A stretch of DNA of 64,000 nucleotides, from NCBI GenBank assembly GCA_014529385.2, contig CM043955.1:145896140-145960139 (forward strand). Reading direction: 5' to 3'. Below are positions 1 to 11,007 of the stretch, piece by piece. A program made the position numbers and the translations under genes. Each line of letters opens with the position of its first letter. Position 1 is the stretch's first letter. Source of the stretch: Adiantum capillus-veneris. Lineage: Eukaryota; Streptophyta; Polypodiopsida; Polypodiales; Pteridaceae. The notes under the pieces are model-generated. The model saw nothing but the letters and a program-made list of their open reading frames with translations, was not told the DNA's origin and made no database searches.

Positions 1-46
1 GGTGGGTGCCGGTCAGGTGGGAGGGATAATTGGTTTAGTCACCTTG

Positions 47-145
47 ACTAAGATCCATACATAGGATAACCCTGCTGATGTTCTCACCAAGAGTCTTGCT
101 AAGGCTCAACATGAGCATTGCATACAGCTGGTGGGAGTTGGTTAA
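47..145 (+). pseudogene. Ty1/copia pol, C-terminal end of RNase H (remnant)
   Basis: The plus-strand frame reads TKIHT-stop-DNPADVLTKSLAKAQ and ends at TAA 143-145. This is the standard C-terminus of copia RNase H (the 'NPADxLTK' block). A TAG at 62-64 replaces a codon that is usually Glu, so the copy is dead. The rest of pol lies beyond the left edge. A polypurine tract and an LTR start follow within 40 bases, as expected for the 3' end of a copia element. Confidence 0.8.
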
Positions 146-169
146 CTTAAAGGCATCATTTATGCCTTT

Positions 170-180
170 AAGTGGGAGGT
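170..180 (+). other. polypurine tract of the left-edge copia element
   Basis: AAGTGGGAGGT lies between the pol stop and an LTR that begins TGTTGGGTT at 181. This position and composition fit a plus-strand primer site. Confidence 0.65.
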
Positions 181-600
181 TGTTGGGTTAAAGGCCTAAA
201 TAACCCCTTTTTGTACATTTTTATACTTTATACCTGGACACATTTTTTTAAAGTTACTTATAATAAAAGTGGAAAACCCAAAACTCACTTATTGAGTTTT
301 CCCCAAAAACGTGAGCTCTCTCTCTCTCCCTGCTTCGATCCCTAGCGCTTCCTCTCTGCTGCACTCCGCCTCTTGCTTCTTGCCCCAATCCTGCACTACA
401 TCGCGACGCGCACCTATCGGTACCTTCTGCTTTGCGCTTTCAATACATACTCTCATTTTTGTGCTATTTTTTTCCGGAGTCATGACAGAAACTCAGTACG
501 CTGAACTTTGTGTTGATGTATGCTCATGTGTGTGTGCGTGTGGTGTGTGTCGTGTTGGGGAGCATATGTTAGTACGTAGTTCTACACCCACTATTGGACA
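181..600 (+). repeat. 3' LTR of the left-edge copia element (start clear, end uncertain)
   Basis: The LTR starts TGTTGGGTTAAAGG directly after the polypurine tract. A TATAAT-like stretch near 260 and a CT-rich leader near 310-340 suit an LTR promoter and transcript start. I could not identify the TG...CA partner end, so the right boundary is approximate. Confidence 0.5.
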
Positions 601-604
601 CTGA

Positions 605-1160
605 CGATGTTAGTGGGGATGTCGTGGTATTTAGTCAATACTATGCATGATGGAGCTGATGGTTATATTGTCTTGTGGGTGACAACCATGGGTCTAACCT
701 TGCACTTTCCTTCAAGGGTGAAGCTGGGCTTATCTTGGATTCATCTAGGTATATTTCCCAAGTATCTGGCAATGTCATAAGCAAAAAAATTGTCACGTGC
801 ATATCTAACCCTATGTGTATGTGGACAAGCTACTTCATGACAAGGGTTCAGTTCAGTTCAATCAGCCTAGATTAGGAAGTGTTCTGGCACTTTTGTGAGT
901 CTGTTCGCAGACCGTGCACGCCCAGACACTTAGATTATATGCATATCCTCTGGTTGCACACAACATGACCATCAGATTACCATCAGAACCTATCAAGAGC
1001 ATTTTTACAGTGCATAGACCTATTTTCCTATTTTAGCCAATTTTCACTCTTTATTTTTAAGTGACTTTTGTTTGGAACTAGGTAGGGCAAATTTAGCAAG
1101 CAAGTACATAAGAAAACTCAACGCTAGCATAATTTGGCAAAAGAGGCAGCAGGAACAAGA
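605..1160. other. non-coding stretch, nothing recognised
   Basis: AT-rich sequence with only short open frames. I see no protein family, RNA gene or clear repeat. Confidence 0.5.
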
Positions 1161-1300
1161 GTTCAACAGGCACCTTCTTAGCAAGACTCCCCAACAGCAG
1201 ACCTAGCATTTTTGCAACTGCAAGCCTAGCGTTCAACAGGCACCTTCTTAGCAAGACTCCCCAACAGCAGACCTAGCATTTTTGCAACTGCAAGCCTAGC
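1161..1300 (+). repeat. exact 70-bp tandem duplication
   Basis: 1161-1230 and 1231-1300 are identical head-to-tail copies starting GTTCAACAGGCACC. Both end in the short word CCTAGC, and the word CCTAGCGTTTTT recurs near 1371 and 1405. Confidence 0.9.
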
Positions 1301-2039
1301 GTTTTCATCCACAATCAGTCGTGGTGTTTTTGCATTGCAAATCAGCCCCGGCAGTAGCTGGACAGTAGAAGCCTAGCGTTTTTGCATCAAGGACCCAGAT
1401 CAGTTCCTAGCGTTTTTGGTTCAGCCTAACCCATCAGCATTTTGCAGATTCGTCGCGACAGGACCTCAGAAGCATCAACGTTTTCAGTTTTCAGTACATA
1501 GACTTTGCAGTAAAAGTCCCGAACCTCGCAGATCTCACCTTCCCGCAGCAGATCCTTGCCACACGGTCAGATCAACGAGCGTTTGCAATTTCAGCCCGGA
1601 AAACGCAGATTTCAGCATCTGCGGTTTCAGCGCGTCGTCGTCACATCGTCGCTATCGACATCGTCACCGACATAGAGTCAGAATTCAGCAGATAAAGATT
1701 TGTAGATTTCAGCCATTAGCATTTTTAGATTTCAGCCCGTCTCGTCGTCGTCCTCATCGTCGTCGACATCGTCGGCAAGTCCAAAGCATTGTAGAGATTT
1801 GTGCAATTAATAGTAGACCGTTCTCGCCATAGAGAGTGGGGCCTTTGGAGGAGGGTTTGACAATATTCTGGTGTCGTATTCTTCTCTCTCTATCTCTCAG
1901 TCTCATGCACCTTCATTCAAAGTGTTCACCACTTTTTTTGTGTCCATTGCACTCTCTCACTAAAGGAACGGAAGGAAGAGACGGTTCCGTAAGTAAAAGG
2001 AACCTTGAGCACAGTTCGGAGCGCTCATCTTGAGCAAAG
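1301..2039. other. non-coding stretch with short CGT-rich and TTTCAG-rich repeats
   Basis: It holds degenerate repeats of TCGTCGTC/GACATCGTC (about 1635-1780) and of 'ATTTCAGC' words. An open frame at 1416-1832 is arginine/histidine-rich only because of these repeats, so I do not call it a gene. It may be the leader of a decayed retroelement. Confidence 0.4.
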
Positions 2040-2507
2040 TTTAACATTCACTTCCGTTGCACCTTACAAAAATAGCTTTCAGCTTATCATCAAACTGCTA
2101 AGGCCCACTGTCCTGCAACTGACTCAACACACCTGTAAAAGCACAGAAGCTGACTTCGAGTCATCAAACTGCATATTCACCAACTTTCGTATCAAATGCA
2201 CCTAGTTCACAGGCGTGGTGTTCTCGTAATTGGACTTCAGCTTTTGCCATATTGCATAAGCAGAGTCCAAACGCTTGATGTCCGTCAAAATATCATCATT
2301 GATAGCCATTTTGATTTAGGCCATGGCCTTCTTATTCAACGTGGCCCCCTCTAAGTCAAACAAACCTTGCGTCTTATTTGCATCTTCACAATCCTTTAAG
2401 AAAAGGATACCTTGCATGCGTTACTGCCAAAGATCGAAGCCTTGACCATCGAACCGTTTGATTTCCATCAAACTTTTAGTGTCAGATGTGGAAGAGGTAG
2501 CAACCAT
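2040..2507 (-). pseudogene. Ty1/copia Gag (UBN2-type), decayed
   Basis: Read from ATG at 2507 downward, the frame gives MVATSSTSDTKSLMEIKRFD, then 'FDLW', 'RMQGIL', 'AIWQKLKSNYE' and 'LIRKLVNMQF'. These are the landmarks of copia Gag of the UBN2 family: FDGxNYxLW, RMQxIL, AIWxKLxxxYE. In-frame stops after LWQ, after MA and after PVN show inactivation. The fragment is on the opposite strand to the copia end at 47-600, so it belongs to another insertion. Its LTR is not evident. Confidence 0.75.
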
Positions 2508-2789
2508 CTTAACTCAACCACAAGTGTGTATACAAGAGAGGTACAATACGCTGAAAATTTCAGCAAATAGGAGCAACCACAAGACTTTGCATACAAAAGA
2601 CCACAATTTCTTTACATGAAACTGTCCAAATCTTAATTTTCAGTTGAATATGCGATTTAAATCACCTGTAGTCAGGTTTTCACTCAAATCCTTGCACTAA
2701 ACATCAATACATGTGATCCCATAACTATGATACACCTGCATATTACTGTAAATCACCTGTTTTGACCTAAAAACAGCTTGTTTTGGGTT

Positions 2790-2960
2790 GTCTTAGCCCC
2801 ATAGTCTACCACAACACGATTTTGGGCAAGCCAAGGTATCCCCAAATCAACATCATCCTTCCACAAGCATCATGTTGAAGTCCTTGTGCCGTATGTAACC
2901 CTGACAATGCAGCCTCATCTTGCCAATGACAAGCGTTGTAGTGACATCATGCCCTGGCAT
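2790..2960 (-). pseudogene. Ty3/gypsy-like aspartic protease C-terminal scrap
   Basis: The minus strand reads HDVTTTLVIGKMRLHCQGYI and then, after a frameshift near 2855, DVDLGIPWLAQNRVVVDYG. The 'DxxLGxPWL' block followed by a hydrophobic stretch is typical of the C-terminal half of retroelement proteases. The catalytic D-S/T-G part is not seen. No reverse transcriptase follows. The fragment ends near a C7G7 palindrome at 3052-3067. Confidence 0.5.
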
Positions 2961-3306
2961 TGCTGCCCTGTGTCTGCGGGCTTGATTCCTAAACAAGCCG
3001 CCATTCTCCCCAAGCGAAGCAAGATGAGCTACGAGAGCACCCAAGTGCCATTCCCCCCCGGGGGGGTCAACTTCACCTAAAAGGGGGTTGGGAAATGCAT
3101 AATGGGAGACATTACCAGCCTCAGCGGACGCCACCTGTGAGCCGACGCCCTTCCAAGCGGGTATGGCATTTCCTAGGGGAAAACCGTCGGGTTTCAAAGG
3201 CAGTTTAGTGAGGTGAGCGATAAGTTACCTGGAGGAGGCAACTCCAAAGGGAAGACCGAAGCAAGTCCCGCAATACCTGGGCCTCTGAACAGAGGTACTT
3301 GGTCGC

Positions 3307-3936
3307 TGTCACGCCCACCGAAATGGGTCTCTCGAGGGAAAAGTCATCGCCCTAAGAGTGTAGATAATTCTGGCCTCCCGAGTCCAGAGGAAACTAGTGA
3401 CAAAAGCGTCTGCCTTCGGTTTCTCGGGGCATAGTCCTGGTTGTTCTTCTTGTTCACTTTTTATGGTGGATAAGGGGAGCGGCCGGGCTTGCCCCGCCCG
3501 ACTCCGAAAACAAAAACAAAAAAATCTCTGGTGACGGATCTGGTGTCAAAGAAAATAAGGGATTCAAGGTCCAGTGCTTTGCCCATGTCTTGTAGAGCTC
3601 AGTGTTGGGGTCATTGTGACCCTCCGAATTCACCTGTAGGCATCGCCATCTGACTTGGCCACCATACCTAAGAACGTAGGATTTCTCCCTAATGACCTGA
3701 AAAAGGTGGCATCTGATGTTGGAAGTCTTGCATGTGCATCATCGCCTATGGAGACACAAAAAGATCACAAAAGAAGCCAGAATTTTGAGGCCTCCAGATG
3801 AGAAGAAATCTTTGGCTTTCATTGAGTGATACAAATTTTTCAGGATGCAACTTGACGGGAGTCTCTAAGATCAAGAAAGTTTAAAGTTTTCAGTTTTGTT
3901 TGTGTGCTGCTGTGAGATTACCGCCAGCCGGTTACA
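3307..3936 (+). repeat. probable 5' LTR or solo LTR of a gypsy-type element
   Basis: The segment starts TGTCACGCCC and ends GGTTACA, giving TG...CA ends. It is followed one base later by TGGCATCAGAGC (3938-3949), which resembles a tRNA-iMet primer site. The complete chromovirus at 11008-19899 has the same TGTCA...GTTACA end pattern. No matching second LTR is in the window, so this is inferred from the ends and the PBS. Confidence 0.45.
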
Positions 3937-3937
3937 G

Positions 3938-3949
3938 TGGCATCAGAGC
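3938..3949 (+). other. PBS-like site (tRNA-iMet type)
   Basis: TGGCATCAGAGC differs by one base from the usual plant tRNA-iMet primer site TGGTATCAGAGC and lies next to an LTR-like end. An ATG follows at 3989, but its frame stops after ten codons. Confidence 0.5.
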
Positions 3950-4603
3950 TTCAGTTGATTCTTCCCGACTTTTTGCAACACATGCCATGGATTTTGACAG
4001 AGAATCTGATCTGGAATAGGAAGAATATTTTTACAGAAATTGCTTTTGAAGAAGCTTTTTTCTACAGAAATTACTTTTTGAGAAAGTTTTTGGAGTCTGA
4101 GCTGATGTGGCAGGTTGCTGTTATACGACAACTGAAAGTGCTTCCTCTTAGCTGATAAAATGCTACATAATATGGCTGCCAGGTCAGCACTGCCAGGTCA
4201 TCACTTGATGACAAACAGGCTCACAAACTTAAAAAATACCAGTACTTGATCCCTAGGCTTTCCGGGTCTACGGGTTGGCTTTGGTTTTGCTACTGTAGCA
4301 TGCCCACATGGCACATCGAGTCCATGTGCGCATGACACTCTTTGTGTTATTTGGAGTACTTGTACGATTGGGTATACACTCTCAAACTAGGCGACTTGCC
4401 AAATGTGTATAGAGCCTTACAGACGTAACATGTGTAGTCGTGGGTAAGAATTGCACATGAAACAAAATGAACTGTTGCTTTAAGCTGTGTGGTTAGGGAT
4501 TATAAATCATGAACGCCTGATAGAAATATTGAATACTTCAATGTTCATGCAAAGATTTGACTCAAAAATTGTATTAGCTGAAGTGTCTTGCAAATTGTGA
4601 CAG

Positions 4604-4886
4604 TTAGCGGCAGAATATGGTGAGACGGTAAAGTTTCTGAAGGTCGATACGGATGAGGAGCACGAGCTCGCTAGTGAGTTGAAGGTTTGACTCATGACTC
4701 GCAGTGCAAGTAAATTTGTTTTCAAAAATACGTGCCTTTTTTGACATTATTGTTTGGTGATGATTATAGATTCAAGGATTGCCCACTCTTGTTTTTGTCA
4801 GTAAAGATGCTGAAAAGAATGCAATCCGGACTGAAGGATTACTGTCTGCAGATGCCATTCGGAATATCATAGAGAATGAACTATGA
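4604..4886 (+). CDS. thioredoxin z (CITRX-like), last two exons only
   Basis: Exon 4604-4684 (27 codons) is preceded by an AG acceptor (GTGACAG). Its product includes LAAEYGETVKFLKVDTDEE. An intron at 4685-4769 (GTTTGA...TTATAG) follows. Exon 4770-4886 reads IQGLPTLVFVSKDAEKNAIR, continues through TEGLL and ends IIENEL-TGA. The order 'KVDTDEE...GLPTLxF...AIRTEGL...IIxNE' matches the C-terminal half of plant CITRX/thioredoxin z. That protein is a chloroplast thioredoxin associated with the plastid-encoded RNA polymerase (family knowledge). The exon with the WCGPC redox motif and the transit peptide was not found upstream. Either a long intron separates it or this is a truncated copy. The two exons have no internal stop. 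Confidence 0.75.
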
Positions 4887-5025
4887 TATAGGCTTTTGCA
4901 TTTCTGGGCTCTGATTGAGCATAACAGGACTGAAGGATTACTGTCTGCGAATGACATTTGGAATATTATAGAGAATGAACTATGATATTGGCTCTTGCAC
5001 TTCTGAGCTCTGATTGAGCATAACA
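4828..5025 (+). repeat. 99-bp tandem duplication of the thioredoxin z 3' end
   Basis: 4828-4926 and 4927-5025 are diverged head-to-tail copies. Each covers the last 17 codons, the stop and about 40 bases beyond. The second copy still reads TEGLLSANDIWNIIENEL-stop. It lies behind the normal stop, so it is 3' UTR sequence. Confidence 0.85.
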
Positions 5026-5967
5026 GGACGGTTTTGGACCACAAAATCCTGATCAGAATTAGAGTTCTCTTAAATGCAACTACGAAGGGAATATTAAAAA
5101 CCATTTGAAGTGCTTGGTGACTGGGTAACTCGCATAAGCCGGATGATACAAGCCCCAATTGGCTCTAGGAAAGGGGGCTTGAAAACAGGATGTACAGATG
5201 AAAGTGATTACCCTGGTTACCGTGGCTTCTTCATGCCATTTCATGGAAGATCATTTTGCGCATATGCAGCAGCCAGCTTGGTTCATAACCCCATCTTTCT
5301 CAAGGAAGAGATATCATGGATGTAAGATTGAAACGTTTTTGGTCCTGTTGTGGCCAATGCATGTTTATTCATAGCTTTGAGACATTGTAAATGAAGATTA
5401 CTGTCTTTTTTCCTTTTGTAAGGTGCTGTGGACACAACATTTGCTGAGGTAAGATGGGATAAATCTGTGCTGCTCAGTTGTCTTTCTTCCGGTGGCATGT
5501 CCAGTTTTACCTTCTTCAAGAGGTTAGAATAGAGCCACTCACATTATCGCAAGAATCCATATTGTGCATGCATTTTGTAGCATATGTGAGGTATGGCTTT
5601 TGCCTTCTTCAAGCTTTGACTGCTCCAAGTACTTGGATAAATGTCGTGGTGGTTATCAATTTATTTCGTGTGGATCTGCTCTCCAAATGAAATAGCTCTC
5701 TCGTACCAAACGGATTACAATGGGGGACAGGTCAGTAGAGAAGCGGGTCTCGCTTTTAGAAATACTGATGTCTTGGAACATGTTGATAGTGCTGAATCCT
5801 GCTTTGATGATTGTTGGCTTCAAGAACTCACCAAAAATGGCAGCTAAGGTTGAATTGTTATTATTGTTCCTTGTGTAATTTGCATTACTTCTATTCAGCC
5901 TGTATTTCGAGTCTTTTTTACAAGTAGAATGTCTTATCATCTTTGTAGATGTGTATCTTATCATGCC
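5026..5967 (+). other. probable 3' flank of the thioredoxin z copy; no gene recognised
   Basis: Short open frames only. A frame at 5641-5847 (68 codons) is not similar to anything I know. Confidence 0.35.
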
Positions 5968-6100
5968 CATGAGAGTTGTCCACTGCTTCGAGTTCTTCCA
6001 CATCAGTGATTTCAACACAACTAGGTTCGAGTTCAGCATAACCATGAGAGTTGTCCACTGCTTCGAGTTCTTCCACATTAGTGATTCAACATCACTAGGT
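5968..6100. repeat. 75-bp tandem repeat, two units
   Basis: Units start at 5968 and 6043 with CATGAGAGTTGTCCACTGCT. The second unit is slightly diverged and ends near 6100. Confidence 0.8.
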
Positions 6101-9100
6101 TTTCTTTGATTAATAGTTGATTTCAATCTCTTTGCTGGTTTATTAAGAGGTTGCTTTGGTTGGGTCTTTTGAATGAAGAAATCAAAGGGTTTTAAAGTTA
6201 GAGCACAAGGTAGGGGATGGCAGACGATTTAGTGCCTATGAAGATCTTGAGGATGGAGTTCCTGGCTTGCAATTCTTGTTCATTGTTTGCAAGACATGCT
6301 ATTTTAGGAGGCAAGCAATGAAACTTTGTTTTGGTAATTCTTGTGACATTCTATGGACCTTTTGACATGATTGGTGTCCACAAATAATTGACAAATTGGG
6401 TAGTTGCTACGCTCTAGTCTTCATTTGTGAAGTAGGACACCAAAATGTTGTGATTGATCAAACGCCAAATATTCATAAAATACGGGGGGTTGTGTGGGGT
6501 ACCAAGGCTTCCTTGTGCTCATCGGTGGATTCAAAGTAGGTTCCTAGGAACCATCTCAAAAAGTGTAAAGATAGGTTAGTTGGGTGTTTCATATATTTAC
6601 TCATTTTCTCATCTTATTAGTTTTTTTGCTGGTTAATTAAATAGTGGTTTGGCTAACTTCATTTTTAAAATTATTTGCAGGCTAGGGAGTGGTTATTAGT
6701 ATGTGTACCCTATGCTTGCATGAGGATGAGCAATTTTGATTTGATGGAACAGGTTGCAAATGTTAAACTACATTATTGAAATAGAACTCTTTCTATGATA
6801 GTTGTGTAGTTGCGCCTTGGGATGCTTTCGTGAAGCATGTTGATGAGACAAAAACAAGGTTAAGACGTTCTCACATGGTTGCACAAAAAACATGCTCAAC
6901 CATGCCTCCCAAACACAACACAATGGTAGAGAACGGTGAAGCTCTTAACACTAGACTTGTAATGAGCCACAAAATTGGTTGAAGCCACTAAAATGGCTCA
7001 AATCAAGATTCTTGTAAATGGAACACAACTTTTGTATATGACATCAAAACTTCATGAAACTTTTTACATATGGATTTAAGATATGAAATACGTTTTCAAA
7101 TACACAATTCACATGAAAACATTAAAATAAAAGAATTGCTTTTCTAAAATTAGCAAATTATATGTAAAACTGCATTTTACTAAACTTGGAGGAGTAAAAA
7201 ATGTCAATATTCTTTAAATATAGCTAAAAAAAGCTTGGTACATTTGGCACATGGATTTTCCAAAGAAGTTTGGGTGTGCTTAACAAAAATTGATCTATTT
7301 TTGAAAGAGAGTATAAAAATATTGTTGGTCTCCACAAATTAGGTGTAGAATATGGCCATGCAAAAACACCTTTAGACCTTCATTTAGCTTTGTCCTATTT
7401 GTTATCAATTCATATTGAGTGTTGGACATAATTCTTTTGAGGGCATTTTCTATTTAGATAACTAACATAGTGTTGGAGTTTTTTTTCAAAAGTCTGAAAT
7501 CTAGAAAAGTGGCTACTTTTTTACAAGACAATTGTTGACTTCTTCTGCTTCTTCAAATAGTGTTGCTAGGTATTCACAGTGGCTTTGCTTCACAAAGCTC
7601 CAACACATCAAAAACATGAAACCTCAAAGAGACCTTGAGCTCTTGCAAGCACACATATGCCCACACTCCTACAACCTTAGACAAGGAAACACAAGGCAAG
7701 ACCTTGCAAATTCTTCTTCAATTTTCACTAAGATAAGGAGCGCACAAAAAGTAGAGTGAACAAATTAATTAAAAATAAATTATAAGACCTCAATGTCTTA
7801 GGTTTCTAAGCCTTGAAACTTTAGTGAAAGAGCATTACATTAGCATCAATTTTATATTAAAATGTTTCCACACCCAAGATTGTGTAGATAAATGTAGTAG
7901 TTCATGCTTATTATAACTTTATGGGAAGGACCATATAGGAACGAGGCTTCTCTCTTTTGTCGGAGCTTGCCCGCTTTGTGCACCCTGCCTCTAGGTTGTC
8001 GATCAGATCCCTCCACTTCCTCTTGTCTCTTATCTTTTTAGATACAGGTGTTTCGGTCTCCCCTTCTAGTTAGGGTGAAATGTTTCATATCCAAACTCCA
8101 AGTTTCAGAGTGAAATGTTGTGGGTCTAAAGGGTTTGTTTTGATGTTGGTGGTGCTATGGCATGGACAACAAGCAACAACTTGCAATGGTTTTATGGGCT
8201 TTAGAGACTAAGTAAAAGGGTTTTGCAATGGCAATATGCGAGATAGCATGGTGGGGCAAACACTACTTGGAGACTCCTCTCTTATCCCTTTACATTGTGC
8301 ACTATCAATCCATCCGCATTGATCATTTGAGTAGAAGATCCATGCATTTGTGGTCCACAATTACCATTGTATGAAGATCCCTTTGTCTCTCTAAAGCATC
8401 TTTAAATACTAACCATATGGCACAAGTTCTCATCTTGAATCCATAGCCAAAAGTGATAGCTCATCAATATCAGGAGATTTGAGATTGGGTTGGGAAGAAA
8501 GAAAGAGGAGGGAGAGAAAAGGGGGGGGGGGGGTGCGGTTCAGACCACTACTTCTCTACATGAAGAGCTTGTAGAGCATGTTTACTTCTTTCCTAGTCTT
8601 CTCTTCTTCTTTATACTATCATTGTATAATCTATGTTTTGAATTTATTATTTTTTGAAGCCGTTAGGAGACACAAAAGTACTATATTATTTATTAGTATA
8701 TATATGAGAAATGTTAAAACATTAAAGGTAGGTTTTGCAGGGCTGAATGGTGGGGGGTAAAGCCTTCGTCAGCTACCATGTTTTCTTGTAGCTATGAGCA
8801 CCATACTTTGTTGTTGCTTTCTAGTTAACAAAGCATCACTCATGCTAACTCCGCCATTTTTGGCTAGCAAAAGTGGTGTTTTACACGAGCAGCAAAAGGT
8901 TGATGACATCAGGAAAATGTTTCCCTCTTCTATGTGCAAAATTTCTCTAAGATGGCTTACCAATTTGAGGGAGTTCATATTGGTAGGAGTTCAAACAATG
9001 TGAGTGTCCATGATCAATGAAAACGAGAGAATAGTTTTTCAATGTAAAGCGAGCACTTTCCTATATGTCAAAGGAACTGTGAAAGGACATCTCTTTAAAA

Positions 9101-9292
9101 CATCAATCATCACTTTTAGTTGCTATACTTTGATTAAGTATCCGATGATAACTTTTACCTAGAGCAAGAAATAAAATCCACGATAACCTACACATCAATT
9201 AAAGTTGTAATGCTCTTATTTCCTATAAGAAAGAAACAATAAGGCCTTAGGCCAAAAATGAGATTTTTAAAAGGATTTTATCTCTCTCATTT

Positions 9293-9295
<3 letters not shown>
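6101..9295. other. long AT-rich spacer, no gene recognised
   Basis: I read both strands and found only short open frames (none above 80 codons) without family features. A run of 13 G lies at 8521-8533, directly after a purine-rich stretch. Confidence 0.5.

Positions 9296-9356
<61 letters not shown>
9296..9356 (+). repeat. (CT)n microsatellite
   Basis: About 30 uninterrupted CT units. Confidence 0.95.
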
Positions 9357-9360
<4 letters not shown>

Positions 9361-9425
9361 CCTTGGATGATCTTCATATCATGGATGTCATCTTGGTTGA
9401 AAAGGAAGGAAAAAGAAGAGGGGGC

Positions 9426-9435
<10 letters not shown>

Positions 9436-9478
<43 letters not shown>
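9436..9478 (+). repeat. 43-base poly-G run
   Basis: Uninterrupted G from 9436 to 9478, preceded by T10 (9426-9435). Open frames across it encode only poly-Gly or poly-Pro and are not genes. Confidence 0.9.
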
Positions 9479-9479
<1 letters not shown>

Positions 9480-10659
9480 TGGGGAGAGGAGTAGAGGATA
9501 AGGGATGGAAGGGAGTAAGATTCTCTGAGGGGCAAGATGGGAGGTGCATGGGAACTTTCCAAGATAAATGAAATTAATTTATATCTTACATGTGTCTTAC
9601 TAGTATCTATACATGTATCTTGCCAATAGATACCCTCAATAGCAAAAGAAAATTCTATGAATTGTGTGAATTAGTTTGAGAAGGAAACAGGTGGATGGTT
9701 GGACATTAGGGTGGATGTTCAAAAACAAAGGTTATCGAAGTTGGAAAATGGATGGTAGTTCAATTTGTAATCTACAACCGCCTCTACGCATGCGACTTGT
9801 GTTTTGGTGAGCGAGTGAACTTCTACCATGTGCCCTCTTGACTACATTCTACACCCCTAGTGACATTTTTTAAGACCACAACTAACATCAGTTGCTCCAA
9901 GCACATAAAGATGGTGACTCCACCTGGCAATGTTGGTGAGCTAGAGAGAAGGTCATGTGCATCCATGCTTAAAATCACTTGCATAGAGGAAAACACCATC
10001 TCTAGCTCCCGCTGCCCCATCACAAGGCTAATCTCATCTCAATATTTGAAAGTGGAGGGACAAGAATGATCAAGGTTGTATCTTAAGACGTAATAATGAG
10101 GCCTATCGCTTGCCTCCAATCACACACACGCATCTACACGCCCATGCGCACACACATCTAACTTTTTGGCATGACCAAAGGGCAAGACCATAGCATTGCT
10201 TGGACTTTTTGGTGTCGCTAGAAATCCAGCTTTTGTGGCCTATAGAAGGACTTGATGAACCAAGGATTTCTTGGAAGAAAGTTTGGATTGTTGGATGAAT
10301 CTTGTCAATTAGTGCGGCAAGGCACGTTAATGATGAAAAACCTTATAAGAGGGGCATTTAGTAAGCATTGCCTTATGTATAGGTAGGCCATGTGAGAGAT
10401 GTTGAAAGATACACCATCAATCTAGTCTATGAAAATTAGGTCCAGCAACTAGGCTAAATCTATATATGTAAGTTATTAGTATGTTAAAAAAGTTTGTATG
10501 TAGCATGCAATCAAGTGTCCTAGGTGATGTATAAAGTCTAGATGAAAAGGTGGACAAGTGGGCACTTATGTGTAAAGAAGGGAAATGAGAAGGTTCTTGA
10601 CATGTGTACATAAGTGGTGGGAACCTACTATGCTTTATGCAAAGCACATCGAATGCTAT
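9480..10659. other. spacer, no gene recognised
   Basis: AT-rich, with frames below 82 codons and no motif. A short CACACA-type stretch lies near 10120-10155. Confidence 0.5.
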
Positions 10660-10697
10660 CATTTGGAAGAGAATGGAGTCTAGGAGGGCCTCTTTAT
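10660..10697 (+). repeat. left arm of an interrupted inverted repeat (MITE-like)
   Basis: ATTTGGAAGAGAATGG and the following GTCTAGGAGGGCCTCTT are the reverse complement of 19908-19945 with about four mismatches. The chromovirus at 11008-19899 lies between the arms. Removing it leaves a unit of about 390 bp with 37-bp terminal inverted repeats. This has the shape of a small non-autonomous DNA transposon. I found no convincing target duplication outside the arms. Confidence 0.55.
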
Positions 10698-11002
10698 CTG
10701 GTAGTTTAAGGGAGTCAAACCTTCAGTATTAAGAAAGCAATTTAAGGACAACTTTAGAATTCAAACATGTAAAACGACTAGTTTATTTGAATTCAAATTT
10801 TCCCCCCAAAATGAAATTTAAAATCTAGCGAGCAAAAGTATATCATGTAACATATCTATGGGAAGACCTCGGCGTGTAGATTTTAGATCTATAATTTCCG
10901 CTCAAATCGGAGATCATATGTAGGAGTTATGGAAGGCCGAAAATCATAAATTTGTCCTCCCCCTTTTTGGGGGGAAAAGTGCATCCTTTGACCATTCTTA
11001 CA
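10698..11002. other. interior of the putative MITE; non-coding
   Basis: About 300 AT-rich bases between the left inverted-repeat arm and the chromovirus insertion site. No open frame of note. Confidence 0.4.
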
Positions 11003-11007
11003 TCTTT
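11003..11007. other. target site duplication, left copy (TCTTT)
   Basis: TCTTT directly before the LTR end at 11008. It is repeated directly after the other LTR at 19900-19904. Confidence 0.9.

Noticed and set aside
1416-1832. 138-codon Arg/His-rich frame
   Set aside because: Produced by short CGT/CATCGT repeats; no start context, splice site or family similarity.
3213-3434. 73-codon frame that reads like a protein
   Set aside because: It overlaps the start of an LTR-like segment (TGTCACGCCC at 3307) and has no recognisable domain, so LTR sequence is the simpler reading.
4771-5158. 128-codon minus-strand frame with an internal repeat
   Set aside because: Antisense to the thioredoxin z last exon and its 99-bp duplication, which creates the repeat.
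5656-6126. 156-codon minus-strand frame with repeated LMWKNSKQWTTLM
   Set aside because: The repeat comes from the 75-bp tandem DNA repeat; no start context or known family.
9258-9562. Open frames with Ser/Leu runs, poly-Gly or poly-Pro
   Set aside because: They are translations of the (CT)n and poly-G tracts; the same effect explains frames at 28360-28915, 31047-31257, 35545-35876, 50887-51246 and 57554-58251.
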